From the NCBI GenBank assembly GCA_965199135.1, contig OZ240685.1:558001-622000 (forward strand): a DNA stretch of 64,000 bases, in the 5' to 3' direction. Below the pieces are notes generated by a model. That model saw only the letters and a list, made by a program, of their open reading frames with translations. It was not told where the DNA came from and did not search any database. Shown one piece after another: positions 24,750 through 33,968 of the stretch (positions within the stretch are counted from its first letter, which is position 1; each line of letters starts with the position of its first letter). This DNA comes from EB88 sp965199135 (GTDB lineage Bacteria > Acidobacteriota > Terriglobia > Terriglobales > Acidobacteriaceae). A program made the translations under genes and the position numbers.

Positions 24750-25224
24750 TGATGCCCTCCGCAGTCGCAGCGAGTTTCCGAGAGAGCCCGGGATAGGTGA
24801 CATACGGGACATACGTGTAGGCAATCTTGATCAGCACGTGAGAGTTCGGCGTGCTTGCGCCGTCGGGCCAAGTGACACTGACGGTCATCGCAGAGACGTC
24901 GTGCAGCGAAATTACCGCCGCGCTTTTGACATAGCTGACAACATTGTTGCCATTCGGATCACCGCAGCCGGTACTCGGCCCGCTGCACGTTGTGCTGTCG
25001 GTGCCATGCAGCGAAGCATAGCGAACGCCGCGCCGCGCCGCATCCCCCAGTACGCTGTTGGTGTAAGTCATCATGCAGATCTCGAATGTGTACATCGACA
25101 GCGGTACCCCCACCAGGAGCACCAGCGCTGTCTCGATCAACGCTGAGCCGTCGCTCCTGCGAGTGAGACGCAGCAGGAGGGATCGCGCTCTGGCAAGCAG
25201 AGAAGACGATTCAGTCCTCTGCAC
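24739..25224 (-). CDS. TadE-like pseudopilin
   Basis: 161 residues. N-terminal basic stretch, then the TadE signature GSALIETALVLLVGVPLSMYTFEICMMTYTNSVLGDAARRGVRYAS, a single span followed by a periplasmic domain. TadE-like pseudopilins are processed by the prepilin peptidase and needed for pilus formation. It overlaps the upstream TadE-like gene by 14 bases and the TadG-like gene by 11. Confidence 0.85.
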   Translation of the reverse strand: MQRTESSSLLARARSLLLRLTRRSDGSALIETALVLLVGVPLSMYTFEICMMTYTNSVLGDAARRGVRYASLHGTDSTTCSGPSTGCGDPNGNNVVSYVKSAAVISLHDVSAMTVSVTWPDGASTPNSHVLIKIAYTYVPYVTYPGLSRKLAATAEGIIVY

Positions 25225-25834
25225 GCATCACCACGAAGCGATGAAAGTTCAGCGACGGGATCAACGAAGTCCCGATCACCGAAATCGGGATCGGCGGCTG
25301 CACAGTGTAGGTCACGTCGACACGATTCAGGTAGAAGGTGGGTGCTTCCGGGTCTGCCTGCGTCGCTGTTGTGCTCGTCGTGGTGTACGGTGTTGAGCCG
25401 CCCACATAGCTGTAGCTTGCGCACTTGGTGTAATTTCCGGAGGTGCCTATCCCTTTAGAGCAGACCGAGATGGCGGTGACCGTGGTCGATTTCGTCAACC
25501 CACCCAGGTCCGCGAGCGCGAGGGCCGCTATCGTTCCAGCTGTGTTTGGTGAACCCGCGGCGGGCAAGGCGCTCTGCCCTACCGACTGGTAGCCCGCGAT
25601 GGAAAACTGCGCTGCGGTACGCGCCGAGGACGTGAGGTTGGCCGACACGATGAAGAAGTATCCGTAATCCACGGCGTACACCATGATCATGACCAGCACA
25701 GCCATCAAGGCTGCTGCTTCAATCAAGCCCTGCCCGGACTCATCTGTAACCACCGCCGATACAGAGCCGCGGTCCCTCTCTGCTCCGAAAGCAAAAACAA
25801 GTTGGTCGAAGAAGAGGAAACGCCGCATAGACAT
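25211..25834 (-). CDS. TadE-like pseudopilin, first gene of the Tad locus
   Basis: 207 residues. ESGQGLIEAAALMAVLVMIMVYAVDYGYFFIVSANLTSSARTAAQFS is the TadE-type prepilin segment (about 32-76), after an unusually long N-terminal part with MSMRRF. The periplasmic part is Ser/Thr/Ala-rich with two Cys. It is the first gene in the minus-strand pilus locus. The 142 bases upstream must contain the operon promoter, but no strong sigma-70 pair is evident. Confidence 0.85.
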   Translation of the reverse strand: MSMRRFLFFDQLVFAFGAERDRGSVSAVVTDESGQGLIEAAALMAVLVMIMVYAVDYGYFFIVSANLTSSARTAAQFSIAGYQSVGQSALPAAGSPNTAGTIAALALADLGGLTKSTTVTAISVCSKGIGTSGNYTKCASYSYVGGSTPYTTTSTTATQADPEAPTFYLNRVDVTYTVQPPIPISVIGTSLIPSLNFHRFVVMRAED

Positions 25835-25872
25835 GACTGGTGCTGCTTTCAGCCCCTCATCTTAACCCGGCA

Positions 25873-25947
25873 GTAATGGACGAAAAGCGTCAACCTGGGA
25901 CGCGGCCATTACGAAGGTGCAGTGGCCGCCGCAGGTGCGACGCTTTT
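25873..25947. repeat. Overlapping inverted repeats upstream of the Tad locus
   Basis: AAAAGCGTC (25883-25891) and GACGCTTTT (25939-25947) are exact complements, and GTAATGG (25873-25879) pairs with CCATTAC (25905-25911). They lie between the FAD-oxidoreductase stop and the first pilus gene and could be a terminator or operator; neither is proven. Confidence 0.35.
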
Positions 25948-25976
25948 TCACAGTAAGTTGCTTTTGATCTAGGCGC

Positions 25977-27233
25977 TTAGTCGGTCGTCTGCTGCACGGC
26001 GTTCTTCCACGTAGGCGAAAAAGCGGGCTGCCGAACAGTGAAGCGAGCGCGCAGGTAGCGCGTCAGAGAACGAGCCGTAAACTTGGCTCCCACTGCAAAA
26101 CGGCTGGCTGGCCCGAAGCTGTTGGCCGAGGCAAGACCGATCATGTGCAGCCCTGGGACCGTGGTCTCGAAGGCACGGTTGAGGATGGGCGTGTCCTCCG
26201 CGGTGCGGATACGCGACTGCAGGCCGGGAGAAAGAAACGGAAGCGACGGGATGGAGGGGCGATAGCCCGTCGCTGCGATGACATGGTCGGACGTGATCTG
26301 CCGCTCCTCTCCGCCAGCCTGGCGGAAGGTGGTCGTCACTCCATCGACGCCGATCGCGACACTTGTCAGCTGCGCGCTCAGGTGCAAGGGAATACGATCC
26401 TCGATCTTCTCGCGCATGAACCACGCAGGGACCGGCCCGAGATGGCGTCGCACGATGCGGTGCCGAAGCTGCTGCGGCAGCGCGTGGAACAGAAGAGGCA
26501 ACTTGGTGCAAAACACGTACTTCCATCCAAGCCCCAGGCCCGAGCGAGGATTGAGGATCTGCTGACGGAGCGGACGCGGCTCGAGTTCCGGCGTGTAGAA
26601 GGCGAGCTTTGGGCGACGGCCCAGTAGCTGCACCTGCGCGCCCTCGTCGGCGAGTGCCGCGGCGAGGTCGATCGCGGAGGCACCCGCTCCCACCACCAGC
26701 ACCTTCTTTCCGCGGAATTTACGGACGTCGCCGTACTCCGAGCTGTGAGTCACAGCCGAAGACGGCAGCCCGCGAAGCAGCGCGGGCGTGTAGCTGAAAT
26801 GCGTGATCCCGACCGCAAGCACCACCCGCTTGGCAGCGAGGGTTTCTCCATCACTCGTGCAGAGGACAAATCCGCTTCCTGCCTGGCGAATGGACGTAAC
26901 GTTTACCTGCTCGAGATGCGGCACGAGACGCTGCTGGAAATCGAGCCCGTAACGCACAAATGTCTCGAGCGGAATCGGCAGCCCGGAGTGCTGGTACGGC
27001 AGCCCGTGCTCCTCGCAATACTTCTCAAGCGTCCACGTGTCTTCGGGGTCGTAGAGGCTCGACGCAAAGCCGTCCGACTTGAGGCACATGCCGTGCGGCA
27101 TGTTCTCCTGCCAGTTCTGCATCGGTCGGCCGAAGATACGGTGCCGCACGCCTGCTTTCCGCAGGTGAGCCGCAAGGGAGAGGCCATACGGGCCGGCGCC
27201 AACAATCACAACATCCAGTGAAGCAGTTTGCAT
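25977..27233 (-). CDS. FAD/NAD(P)-dependent oxidoreductase (FMO / ornithine-hydroxylase-like)
   Basis: 418 residues from ATG 27233 (upstream in-frame ATGs at 27254 and 27326 possible). FAD-binding VIVGAGPYGLSLAAHL at about 9-24, a second Rossmann motif VLVVGAGASAIDLAAALADEGA near 178-199, and ATGYRP before the C-terminus, as in flavin monooxygenases and N-hydroxylases. It could hydroxylate an amine or oxidise a lipid-like substrate. It is divergent from an ATP-grasp gene whose ATG is 151 bases away, which hints at a shared small pathway. Substrate unknown. Confidence 0.75.
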   Translation of the reverse strand: MQTASLDVVIVGAGPYGLSLAAHLRKAGVRHRIFGRPMQNWQENMPHGMCLKSDGFASSLYDPEDTWTLEKYCEEHGLPYQHSGLPIPLETFVRYGLDFQQRLVPHLEQVNVTSIRQAGSGFVLCTSDGETLAAKRVVLAVGITHFSYTPALLRGLPSSAVTHSSEYGDVRKFRGKKVLVVGAGASAIDLAAALADEGAQVQLLGRRPKLAFYTPELEPRPLRQQILNPRSGLGLGWKYVFCTKLPLLFHALPQQLRHRIVRRHLGPVPAWFMREKIEDRIPLHLSAQLTSVAIGVDGVTTTFRQAGGEERQITSDHVIAATGYRPSIPSLPFLSPGLQSRIRTAEDTPILNRAFETTVPGLHMIGLASANSFGPASRFAVGAKFTARSLTRYLRARFTVRQPAFSPTWKNAVQQTTD

Positions 27234-27383
27234 AAGTCGCTCTTTCTTAACCATCGATAGGCAAATATTACCCGCCTTTGGGCAACGATTACAGGTAACT
27301 GTAACTAAAGACTTCACGGTAACCATTCCCTAATGAAATAGGATCACCGAGTCACAGAGTTCAAGTGGCAAGGACACGACACG

Positions 27384-28763
27384 ATGAAAATGACTGTTCT
27401 GATTGTATCGACTCAAAACTGGCTTCAACCCGCCCGCTTGGCACTTCGTCTCGCAAAAAGTGCCGCAGATGTGCAAGCGATCTGTCCCGCTGGATCTCAG
27501 CTTTCGCGCGTCAATGTCGTAAGCACAACCTACGCATTCCGCACCACGAATCCGCTGGGATCGCTTCATTCCGCCATTGAAAAAAGCGGAGCTACTTACC
27601 TCCTTCCTACTGACGATCGGGCCGTGTTCTTTTTACACTCCCTGGTGGACTTGTATCCTGAACATCTGGCGGTAGTTACCCGCTCACTCGGGCCAACGGG
27701 GAGTTTTGCCCTGGTACGGAGTCGGACCGCTCTTTTGGCACTCGCCCAGAACCTGGGCATTGCAGTCCCCCCTACCCAATCCATCGCGAGCGAAGAAGAG
27801 GCACGTCAGTACGCTCTCACGTCTGCGGGCTCCTTCTTCCTCAAGAAAGATGGAACCTGGGGAGGTGGTGGTGTTCGCCACGTGTCCGATCAGCAGGAAG
27901 CGCTCGCCGGGTATCGCACGCTCACCGCAAAGATGTCACTCCGCGAACGGTGGAGGCTGCGCCTCCGCCACGGGGATCGCACAGCCTTCGCCTGCACCGC
28001 GAACGACGAAGAGATCAGCGCGCAGCGAACAGTACACGGTGTCGCCGCAAATGCCATGTTCGCCTGTCACCAGGGACGCATCGTTGGCTCTGTGCAGGTC
28101 CGAGTCGTCGGGAGCAGAGGCAGAACGGGGCCCGCACTCATGGTCGAGGTGATCAATGACGCGCGGATCGCAGCAGCAGGAGCGTTGCTGGCAGCCTCGC
28201 TGAAACTCGATGGCTTCTTCGGCCTCGACTTCATCGTCGAAGAAGAAACCGGCATCCCGTATCTGATCGAGATGAACCCGCGCTCGACCCAGCTTGGCCA
28301 TATTGCGGTGGCCGGCCAGCCGGACCTTGCCGGGGCACTCTGGTCTGCATGGAGCGGCGAGCCGGCTCCCCATTGTGGAGACAGCTCACTCGGCACGCGA
28401 ATCTCGTTCTTCCCCCAGGCCTTGCAATGGGCGGCAGACAGTCCCTTTGTGCAGCAGTCGCGTTTTGACGTTTGCCTGGAAGATCTGGCGGCAGTGAAGG
28501 AGCTCGCGGCAGCCCCACCCTCTCTCGCGACGCGCCTCGTCCGCGTCACGCGCCGTTCTGTGGCCGGGGCAGCCAACTCCCTCCGTTCCAAGCCGGCACC
28601 TGTCCCGGTTCGCGCGGTGCACTACTTCAGCGAGAAGGATGCGCGCGAGGCAGCAAACGCGATCCTGGCCCGGCAGAGACAGGAAGCCCTGGCTGCTTCG
28701 CTGCCTGTTCATCGAAACGAACTGGTGCAGCTGCGACTCTCCGCTCCCGCGCTCCCTGCCTGA
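27384..28763 (+). CDS. ATP-grasp ligase domain protein
   Basis: 459 residues. A pre-ATP-grasp Rossmann-like region (1-125) precedes the ATP-grasp fold: KKDGTWGGGGV glycine loop (154-164), LDFIVEE with Asp282, and IEMNPRSTQLGH with Glu296 and Asn298 as metal ligands. These motifs resemble the carbamoyl-phosphate-synthetase-like group that ligates a carboxylate to an amine. The last ~100 residues are a basic helical addition without a known match. AAGGA lies 8 bases before ATG. Likely peptide or amino-acid ligase; substrate unknown. Confidence 0.7.
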   Translation: MKMTVLIVSTQNWLQPARLALRLAKSAADVQAICPAGSQLSRVNVVSTTYAFRTTNPLGSLHSAIEKSGATYLLPTDDRAVFFLHSLVDLYPEHLAVVTRSLGPTGSFALVRSRTALLALAQNLGIAVPPTQSIASEEEARQYALTSAGSFFLKKDGTWGGGGVRHVSDQQEALAGYRTLTAKMSLRERWRLRLRHGDRTAFACTANDEEISAQRTVHGVAANAMFACHQGRIVGSVQVRVVGSRGRTGPALMVEVINDARIAAAGALLAASLKLDGFFGLDFIVEEETGIPYLIEMNPRSTQLGHIAVAGQPDLAGALWSAWSGEPAPHCGDSSLGTRISFFPQALQWAADSPFVQQSRFDVCLEDLAAVKELAAAPPSLATRLVRVTRRSVAGAANSLRSKPAPVPVRAVHYFSEKDAREAANAILARQRQEALAASLPVHRNELVQLRLSAPALPA

Positions 28764-28794
28764 GCCCCTGGCCCAGGTTTGTGGAAAGCAAAGC

Positions 28795-28828
28795 CCGTGC
28801 AGGCGCTCGCTCACTCGTACCTGCACGG
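28795..28828 (-). terminator. Terminator between convergent ATP-grasp and KirBac genes
   Basis: CCGTGCAGG and its exact complement form a 9-bp stem with a 16-base loop. On the minus strand it is followed by GCTTTGCTTT, so it ends the KirBac transcript; the plus strand has a weaker TT. Confidence 0.65.
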
Positions 28829-28847
28829 TTGCACCAGCTCAACGCGT

Positions 28848-29828
28848 TTAGGGAGCGGGCTCCTCCGAGGGCAGAGTCTCGACGCAATCAAAGGCTTCCA
28901 TGTCGATGGAGAGCAGGCCGCTGCGAGCATCGCGATGGTACATAGCCGCAAAGCGCCGATCCCAGAGCACCTCGGCCGACATGTAAGACACACGCGCATA
29001 GACCACCTTCGAGGACACCTCGTCGATGCCATTGACCTGCAGGATGATCTCGCCTCGCAGTGCCGCGAAGCCCGCTTCGTCGAGGCCAAAGAAAGGGCTC
29101 GCCGGTGTGACGTGGTGCACAATCGTCCAGGCAAGCGGCAGGAAGGCGATACGACTGCGTTCCAGCTCCAGTGGCAGGTAACGACGCGCACCCTGCTGCA
29201 CAGGATCAAATGAAGCGAAGACCGCAGAGGCTTCCACTTCAAGACATTCATTGCGGCTGAGGTTGGTCATTCGGACCAGCAGCGCTGGGTTTTTCCCCAG
29301 GCGCATCACCGAACGAACACTGAAGCGCAAACGCACTTTCGGCCGCGAGAAACGTGCGAACAGGAGCCCGGTGACGAGCGAGATGGCAGACAGCCCGGTG
29401 AAGGACTCGAGAACGACGAGCAGGTTTGCCCCCTCGCCCACGGGCACGACATTGCCGTAACCGATCGTCGCCAGCGTGTGCACGCTGAAGAAGAAGGCGC
29501 GCATGATCGAGGGGACCTGCGGATCCGGTCCATTGTCGACCAGGGCACGAGGGCCACAGAGCATATAGAGACAGGCGAACAGAATGTTGAGGAAGATAAA
29601 AAGGCAGACGACAAATAGAAGGAAGCCGCTCCTGCTTGTCTTCAGCAGGGCCGCATAGCTCCAGCGGTCCACGAAGCGACTGCGACCGCGCAGCACGTTG
29701 AAGGTGCCGTCTGGTGTGATCAGACGCTCCTGCTCGCCGAAGGCGTCGCCGAATCCGTAGTCGTGGCCTGAGCTCCGTTCGCGACCCTTTGTGTCGCTCT
29801 TTTGTTGGCCGCTATGTGGAACTTTCAT
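28848..29828 (-). CDS. Inward-rectifier-type potassium channel (KirBac)
   Basis: 326 residues. Slide-helix region WSYAALLKTSRSGF, TM1 at about 68-91, pore helix and selectivity filter TIGYG (121-125), TM2 at about 132-159 ending LLFARFSRPKVRLRFS, then the cytosolic immunoglobulin-like Kir domain to the C-terminus. Structure and length match KirBac1/KirBac3. The N-terminal ~40 residues are long and charged. The gene begins 2 bases after the stop of the upstream membrane glycosyltransferase gene, so they are cotranscribed. Confidence 0.9.
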   Translation of the reverse strand: MKVPHSGQQKSDTKGRERSSGHDYGFGDAFGEQERLITPDGTFNVLRGRSRFVDRWSYAALLKTSRSGFLLFVVCLFIFLNILFACLYMLCGPRALVDNGPDPQVPSIMRAFFFSVHTLATIGYGNVVPVGEGANLLVVLESFTGLSAISLVTGLLFARFSRPKVRLRFSVRSVMRLGKNPALLVRMTNLSRNECLEVEASAVFASFDPVQQGARRYLPLELERSRIAFLPLAWTIVHHVTPASPFFGLDEAGFAALRGEIILQVNGIDEVSSKVVYARVSYMSAEVLWDRRFAAMYHRDARSGLLSIDMEAFDCVETLPSEEPAP

Positions 29829-29830
29829 GC

Positions 29831-31858
29831 CTACAAGTGTCCTCGCGCTGCGGCTTCTCCGGCGGCGATCGGTGCAAGCAGATCCTCCTCGAGCTCAGGC
29901 CGGATCCTGCGTGCAAGGCTATCTGCCAGGACGTAGTGATCGAGAGCCGGCTTCCAGTCGCCCGCAGCGCCGAGCATATCAGCAAGGTTCAACTGCACGG
30001 TCGCCGAGCCGGGGGCAAGCGCCGCCGCCGCCTGAGCCACTCGCAGCGCTCCTGCGAGATCGCCCGTTGCCTTCAACTCCCCGGTGCGCCGGACATCCAC
30101 GAGCGCCGCAGCCAACGGAACAGCGAACTGACCCTGGTACACCGCGACCCCGTGCTGAAGCAGCGCGACCGGCCGCAGCGCACGAAACGAGTCGTACGGG
30201 TTCAATTGCCGGTCTCCAAATTCCACCCCTTCGAGATCGCTGTCACTGATCAACACCGTACCATCGATCACCGGAGGCACCTGCATCGGCATCTTCAGCC
30301 AGAACAGTGACGTGCCCGTGGGAAGCCGGTGGCAGTGCACGCCATAGTCCTCAGGCGCAACCGCGCCATCCGGAAAATACGCGAACCAGCAATGAGTGAT
30401 GTGGTTGGTGTCGAGGTACTGCTTCACTGTCTTCAGCTGCTGCCCCCAGTCCACGTTGGCGTCGCTGAGATAGCGATGCACCGCCGACGGTCCACCCCAC
30501 GCCTCGTTGCCATAGGCCACGAAATCGGGCGCCACTCGCACCGTGGTGACGACCTGCCACGCCAGCAGGATCACGACCAGCGCGGTCCACAACGGCCGCC
30601 TGCGCCGCAGAGCCGCTGCTGCGGTCGCCGCCGCAAGCACGTAGAGAAAAGGATAGATCGGCAGCAGATGGCGCACACCGATATCGAAGTGTGACGTGAT
30701 GACGACCAGGCCGTACACGCACACCGGAACCAACAGAAAGACCAGTTCGCGACTATGTTGCCGCCACTGATGAAAAAGCAGGAGCGGACAAAGAAGCAGC
30801 AGGAGAAGCAGAGGCAGCGTCGATTTGATCAGGAATGCAGCAGGGAAGTACTGCCACGGTCCATGGCGGTAGATGTGACCGAAAAAATAGCTGGTGTACT
30901 CCCATTCCGTGATCTTGGTGTTTGCGAGTCCCCACAGGTAGGCCTGCGGCAGCAGGTGAACGCGCGCTGCAAACGCAAGTGCCGCCGTGCCGCGGTGGCC
31001 CGGAATGGACTGGATATAGGTGGCGAACGCCGGGGAGAGCGCGAGACCATCCCTTGCTGGCGCGTAGCGAAATCCATAGAACGCCCAGAGGATCGCCCAT
31101 CCACAAAGGAAGATGACGCAGCAGGCGGCAAGTCGCCTTGCTGCGATGGCCGCGCTGCGAGCACGAACCCCCTCCGCGCAAGCCAGCAACAGGAGCATCG
31201 GCAGGAGCAGGATACCCGTGAACTTCGCGACAAAGGTCAGCCCCGCAGCGAGTGCCGTCAGGGCCACCCAGCCCCAGTGTGGGGCACGCGCATACCGGTA
31301 AAAAGCGAACACTGCCGCGAAGAAGCAGCAGGCGCTGCCCACGTCCGTGGTCACGAGCGTACCGAACGCCAGCACATTCGGATCGAACGTAAAGAGCAGC
31401 AGCGCGATGGCTGCTGCGGCTGCACCAAACATCCGAGAAGCGGCCACATAGACCAGCCATGCCAACAACAGCGGGAACACAGTGACTGCAAGCCGCGCCG
31501 GGAGAAGCACACGGTCGCCGCCATTACCAAAGACAAATGCGCGCCCGTCGAGAAACGCTTCTGCCGCCTGCGACGCATGCGCGTCTGGCGGGCGGATGAG
31601 ATGCATCGGCAGCAGCGGCAACGCTGCTATGAGCTTCACGAACGGCGGCACTTCTGCATTGAGCCGATAGTCGCTGTGCGTCCAGATGTTGTAGCCGTCG
31701 TAGAGGTGATGCGCCTCATCCCAGGTCGCCGAGTACAGCCGCGCCACATGGAGCAGCTGCAGCGAGAAGAGCAGAAACAGAAAGGCCGCGGCCACGGAAC
31801 GTAGTTGGCGCAGACGGCTCTCGGTAGTTGACTGCAGGCTCCTACCCTTGGGTGGCAT
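29831..31858 (-). CDS. GT39-like membrane glycosyltransferase with C-terminal TPR-like region
   Basis: 675 residues from ATG 31858; a longer frame to 32008 would overlap the SDR gene. About ten to twelve membrane spans, with TWDEAHHLYDG in the first large loop (Asp47-Glu48) as in PMT/ArnT-type glycosyltransferases that use polyprenyl-linked sugars. After the last span, a soluble domain (about 470-675) ends with TPR-like helices (GDLAGALRVAQAAAALAPGS). The acceptor is unknown; protein mannosylation or lipid-A-type modification are both possible. It lies between an SDR and the KirBac gene. Confidence 0.75.
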   Translation of the reverse strand: MPPKGRSLQSTTESRLRQLRSVAAAFLFLLFSLQLLHVARLYSATWDEAHHLYDGYNIWTHSDYRLNAEVPPFVKLIAALPLLPMHLIRPPDAHASQAAEAFLDGRAFVFGNGGDRVLLPARLAVTVFPLLLAWLVYVAASRMFGAAAAAIALLLFTFDPNVLAFGTLVTTDVGSACCFFAAVFAFYRYARAPHWGWVALTALAAGLTFVAKFTGILLLPMLLLLACAEGVRARSAAIAARRLAACCVIFLCGWAILWAFYGFRYAPARDGLALSPAFATYIQSIPGHRGTAALAFAARVHLLPQAYLWGLANTKITEWEYTSYFFGHIYRHGPWQYFPAAFLIKSTLPLLLLLLLCPLLLFHQWRQHSRELVFLLVPVCVYGLVVITSHFDIGVRHLLPIYPFLYVLAAATAAAALRRRRPLWTALVVILLAWQVVTTVRVAPDFVAYGNEAWGGPSAVHRYLSDANVDWGQQLKTVKQYLDTNHITHCWFAYFPDGAVAPEDYGVHCHRLPTGTSLFWLKMPMQVPPVIDGTVLISDSDLEGVEFGDRQLNPYDSFRALRPVALLQHGVAVYQGQFAVPLAAALVDVRRTGELKATGDLAGALRVAQAAAALAPGSATVQLNLADMLGAAGDWKPALDHYVLADSLARRIRPELEEDLLAPIAAGEAAARGHL

Positions 31859-31910
31859 CGCACCGAGAGTACCGCTTCCTGCACGGCTGCGGGCGAAAAA
31901 TGGAGGGACT

Positions 31911-32699
31911 TTAGGTGAGCGCGCGATCCAGGTGGGTATACCCGCCATCAACCACCACATGCTGCCCCGTGGTATGCGCGGACTGCGTGGGTGAAAGCAG
32001 AAAAGCAACAGCGGCTGCGATCTCCTCCGGCGTCGTCATGCGCCGGTGTAGCGGGATCTTCGCAACGATCGTGCGCAGCTTGTCTTCCGGCGAGTCGAAG
32101 CTGCTGAGCCACTCGCGATAGAGCGGCGTCATCACCTCGGCCGGGATCACGGCATTGACACGCACACCGTGTGGGTGCAGCTCGGCCGCCCACTCCCGCG
32201 TGAGCGCAAGTTGCGCGCCCTTGGCGGCAGCATAGGCCGAGGTTCCGCCCTGCCCGCGAAGCGCGACCTTGGAACTGATGTTCACAATCGAGCCCTGCGA
32301 TTTGCGTAACTCTGGAAGACAACTCTGCGCAAGAACATAATAGTGGAGCAGGTTATGGCGCAGGCTCTCCATGAAAGCATCCGGCGTGCCGCTTTGGAGA
32401 CCGACACGGTCGTTCCATCCGGCGTTGTTGACAAGCCCGTCAATCCTGCCCCAGGCAGCGATGATCTCGTCGACAGCGGCCTGGCAGCGGGCGACATCCG
32501 CAAGCTCCAGTGGGACGAAAAGAAGACGGTCGCCGCTCGCAGCTGAGGACGACTCGAGAAAGCGTTGTGTCTCGTCTGTCTGTCGGCTCAGGATGGCGAC
32601 ACGCGCACCCTCCGCCAAGCAAACACGACTGATCGCCGCCCCAACGCCCGATGCGCCGCCCGAGATGATCACTACCTTGTCGTTGAGTCCGAGATCCAT
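31911..32699 (-). CDS. Short-chain dehydrogenase/reductase (SDR)
   Basis: 262 residues from ATG 32699, the start with AGGA upstream; in-frame starts at 32711 and 32732 are possible. Classical SDR: SGGASGVG cofactor loop at about 13-20, NNAG at 91-94, catalytic Ser142 or 143, Tyr156 and Lys160 (YAAAK). The C-terminus ends with GQHVVVDGGY, typical of the family. NAD(P)-dependent oxidation or reduction of an alcohol or ketone. It follows an aldo/keto reductase by 71 bases. Confidence 0.85.
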   Translation of the reverse strand: MDLGLNDKVVIISGGASGVGAAISRVCLAEGARVAILSRQTDETQRFLESSSAASGDRLLFVPLELADVARCQAAVDEIIAAWGRIDGLVNNAGWNDRVGLQSGTPDAFMESLRHNLLHYYVLAQSCLPELRKSQGSIVNISSKVALRGQGGTSAYAAAKGAQLALTREWAAELHPHGVRVNAVIPAEVMTPLYREWLSSFDSPEDKLRTIVAKIPLHRRMTTPEEIAAAVAFLLSPTQSAHTTGQHVVVDGGYTHLDRALT

Positions 32700-32770
32700 G
32701 CTGTCTTTCATCCTGAGTCGGTCAGGGTCCACTATATAGCGACGCGCTTTGTTGAGTGGCCGCGATGAGC

Positions 32771-33706
32771 TCAGCTCGCCTGTGTATCCATGATCAGGTC
32801 GAGTTCATCCCAGCACTCTCCTGAAAGGAGTGTGCTCGCTGCAGCCATGTTCTCCTCGAGGTGCGCCATCGAACCTGTTCCAGGGATCGGGCAGATAGCC
32901 CGGGAGCGATGCAGCAACCACGCCAGTGAGAGCTGGCTCACCGTGACGCCGTGCTGCTTTGCCAGGTCCGCGAAGGGGTGATTCGCGCCTGGATCATCAT
33001 TCGCCGCGCGCACAAGCTTGCCGGCAGCGAGCGGATACCACGGAAGAAAGGCGATTGATCGCTCCGTGCAGTAGTCGAGCACGGCTTCGCTCTTACGCTC
33101 CGTCAGGCTGTACTTGTTCTGTACGCTCACGATCGGCGTTGTCTTTGCTGCCTCTTCTATCTGCGCGATTGTAACTTCGCTCAGACCAACGTGGCGGATC
33201 TTGCCTGCGTCCTGCAACTCGCGCAGCGCACCAAGCGTCTCGGCGACAGGCACCTGTGGGTCAATCCGGTGCAGCTGATACAGGTCAATACGCTCGACAC
33301 GTAGCCTCCGCAGGGAGAGTTCAACGGATTGCTTCAGATACTGCGGCAGCCCGACCGGCTTTGACTTGGCGGGCCCGGTACGCGCAAGTCCTCCCTTAGT
33401 CGCAATGACGAGATCAGCCGGGTAGGGATAGAGCGCTTCTGAAATCAACTCCTCTGCGATCTGCGGGCCGTAAGCATCCGCAGTGTCGAGCAACGTGACG
33501 CCAAGCTCGACCGCGCGACGAAGAATAGCATGCGCGTCCGCACGGCTCGGGGGTTCACCCCATGCTCCATCGCCTACGAGGCGCATCGTGCCGTAGCCAA
33601 GCCGGTGTACCGGGAGATCGCCACCGATCGAGAAGGACAGAGAGGAAGACAGGCTCATATGCATAGGATTCAGAAACGCCTTCTTCGGCTCAGTCGCACA
33701 CTTCAA
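32771..33706 (-). CDS. Aldo/keto reductase
   Basis: 311 residues; the ATG at 33664 (MHMSLSSS) is a likely alternative start. TIM-barrel AKR motifs: HRLGYGTMRL, TLLDTADAYG with Asp and Tyr of the active site, LVIATKGG with Lys, and DLYQLHRIDP with His. The C-terminal AICPIPGTGSMAHLEENMAA binds NADPH. First gene of the minus-strand set that continues with the SDR, the membrane glycosyltransferase and KirBac. Substrate unknown. Confidence 0.9.
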   Translation of the reverse strand: MKCATEPKKAFLNPMHMSLSSSLSFSIGGDLPVHRLGYGTMRLVGDGAWGEPPSRADAHAILRRAVELGVTLLDTADAYGPQIAEELISEALYPYPADLVIATKGGLARTGPAKSKPVGLPQYLKQSVELSLRRLRVERIDLYQLHRIDPQVPVAETLGALRELQDAGKIRHVGLSEVTIAQIEEAAKTTPIVSVQNKYSLTERKSEAVLDYCTERSIAFLPWYPLAAGKLVRAANDDPGANHPFADLAKQHGVTVSQLSLAWLLHRSRAICPIPGTGSMAHLEENMAAASTLLSGECWDELDLIMDTQAS

Positions 33707-33739
33707 TCCTCAACTTCGCCGTCGTAAACTAGAGGCACG

Positions 33740-33961
33740 ATGAGTTTCCCGATCAAGATCTGCGCTGTGTGCTCGGAGGAGTTCGAGCTCAAACCCGACA
33801 AGCCTGGTTTCGCCAATCGCTGCCCCGAGTGCAGCACACCGGAAGCGATGGAGTCGGCCGGCAAGCCGCGCATGGACGCCACTGAAAGAAAGAACATGGC
33901 GGAAGCGAACGAAGCCCGCCGCACCGCCATGCGCGATCTGCTCTACCGTCGGGACAGTTAG
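33740..33961 (+). CDS. Small zinc-ribbon-like protein
   Basis: 73 residues. Cys8-x-x-Cys11 and Cys28-x-x-Cys31 form a four-cysteine zinc site in the first half; the second half is a charged helix (TERKNMAEANEARRTAMRDLLYRR). Family not named. GAGG lies 4 bases before ATG. It is convergent with the DMT-family gene, with only 7 bases between stops. Confidence 0.7.
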   Translation: MSFPIKICAVCSEEFELKPDKPGFANRCPECSTPEAMESAGKPRMDATERKNMAEANEARRTAMRDLLYRRDS

Positions 33962-33968
33962 ACGCGTT

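Noticed and set aside
30755..31804. A 349-residue plus-strand frame opposite the membrane glycosyltransferase
   Set aside because: Very Arg/Gln/Glu-rich and without domains; it is the complement of GC-rich transmembrane codons.
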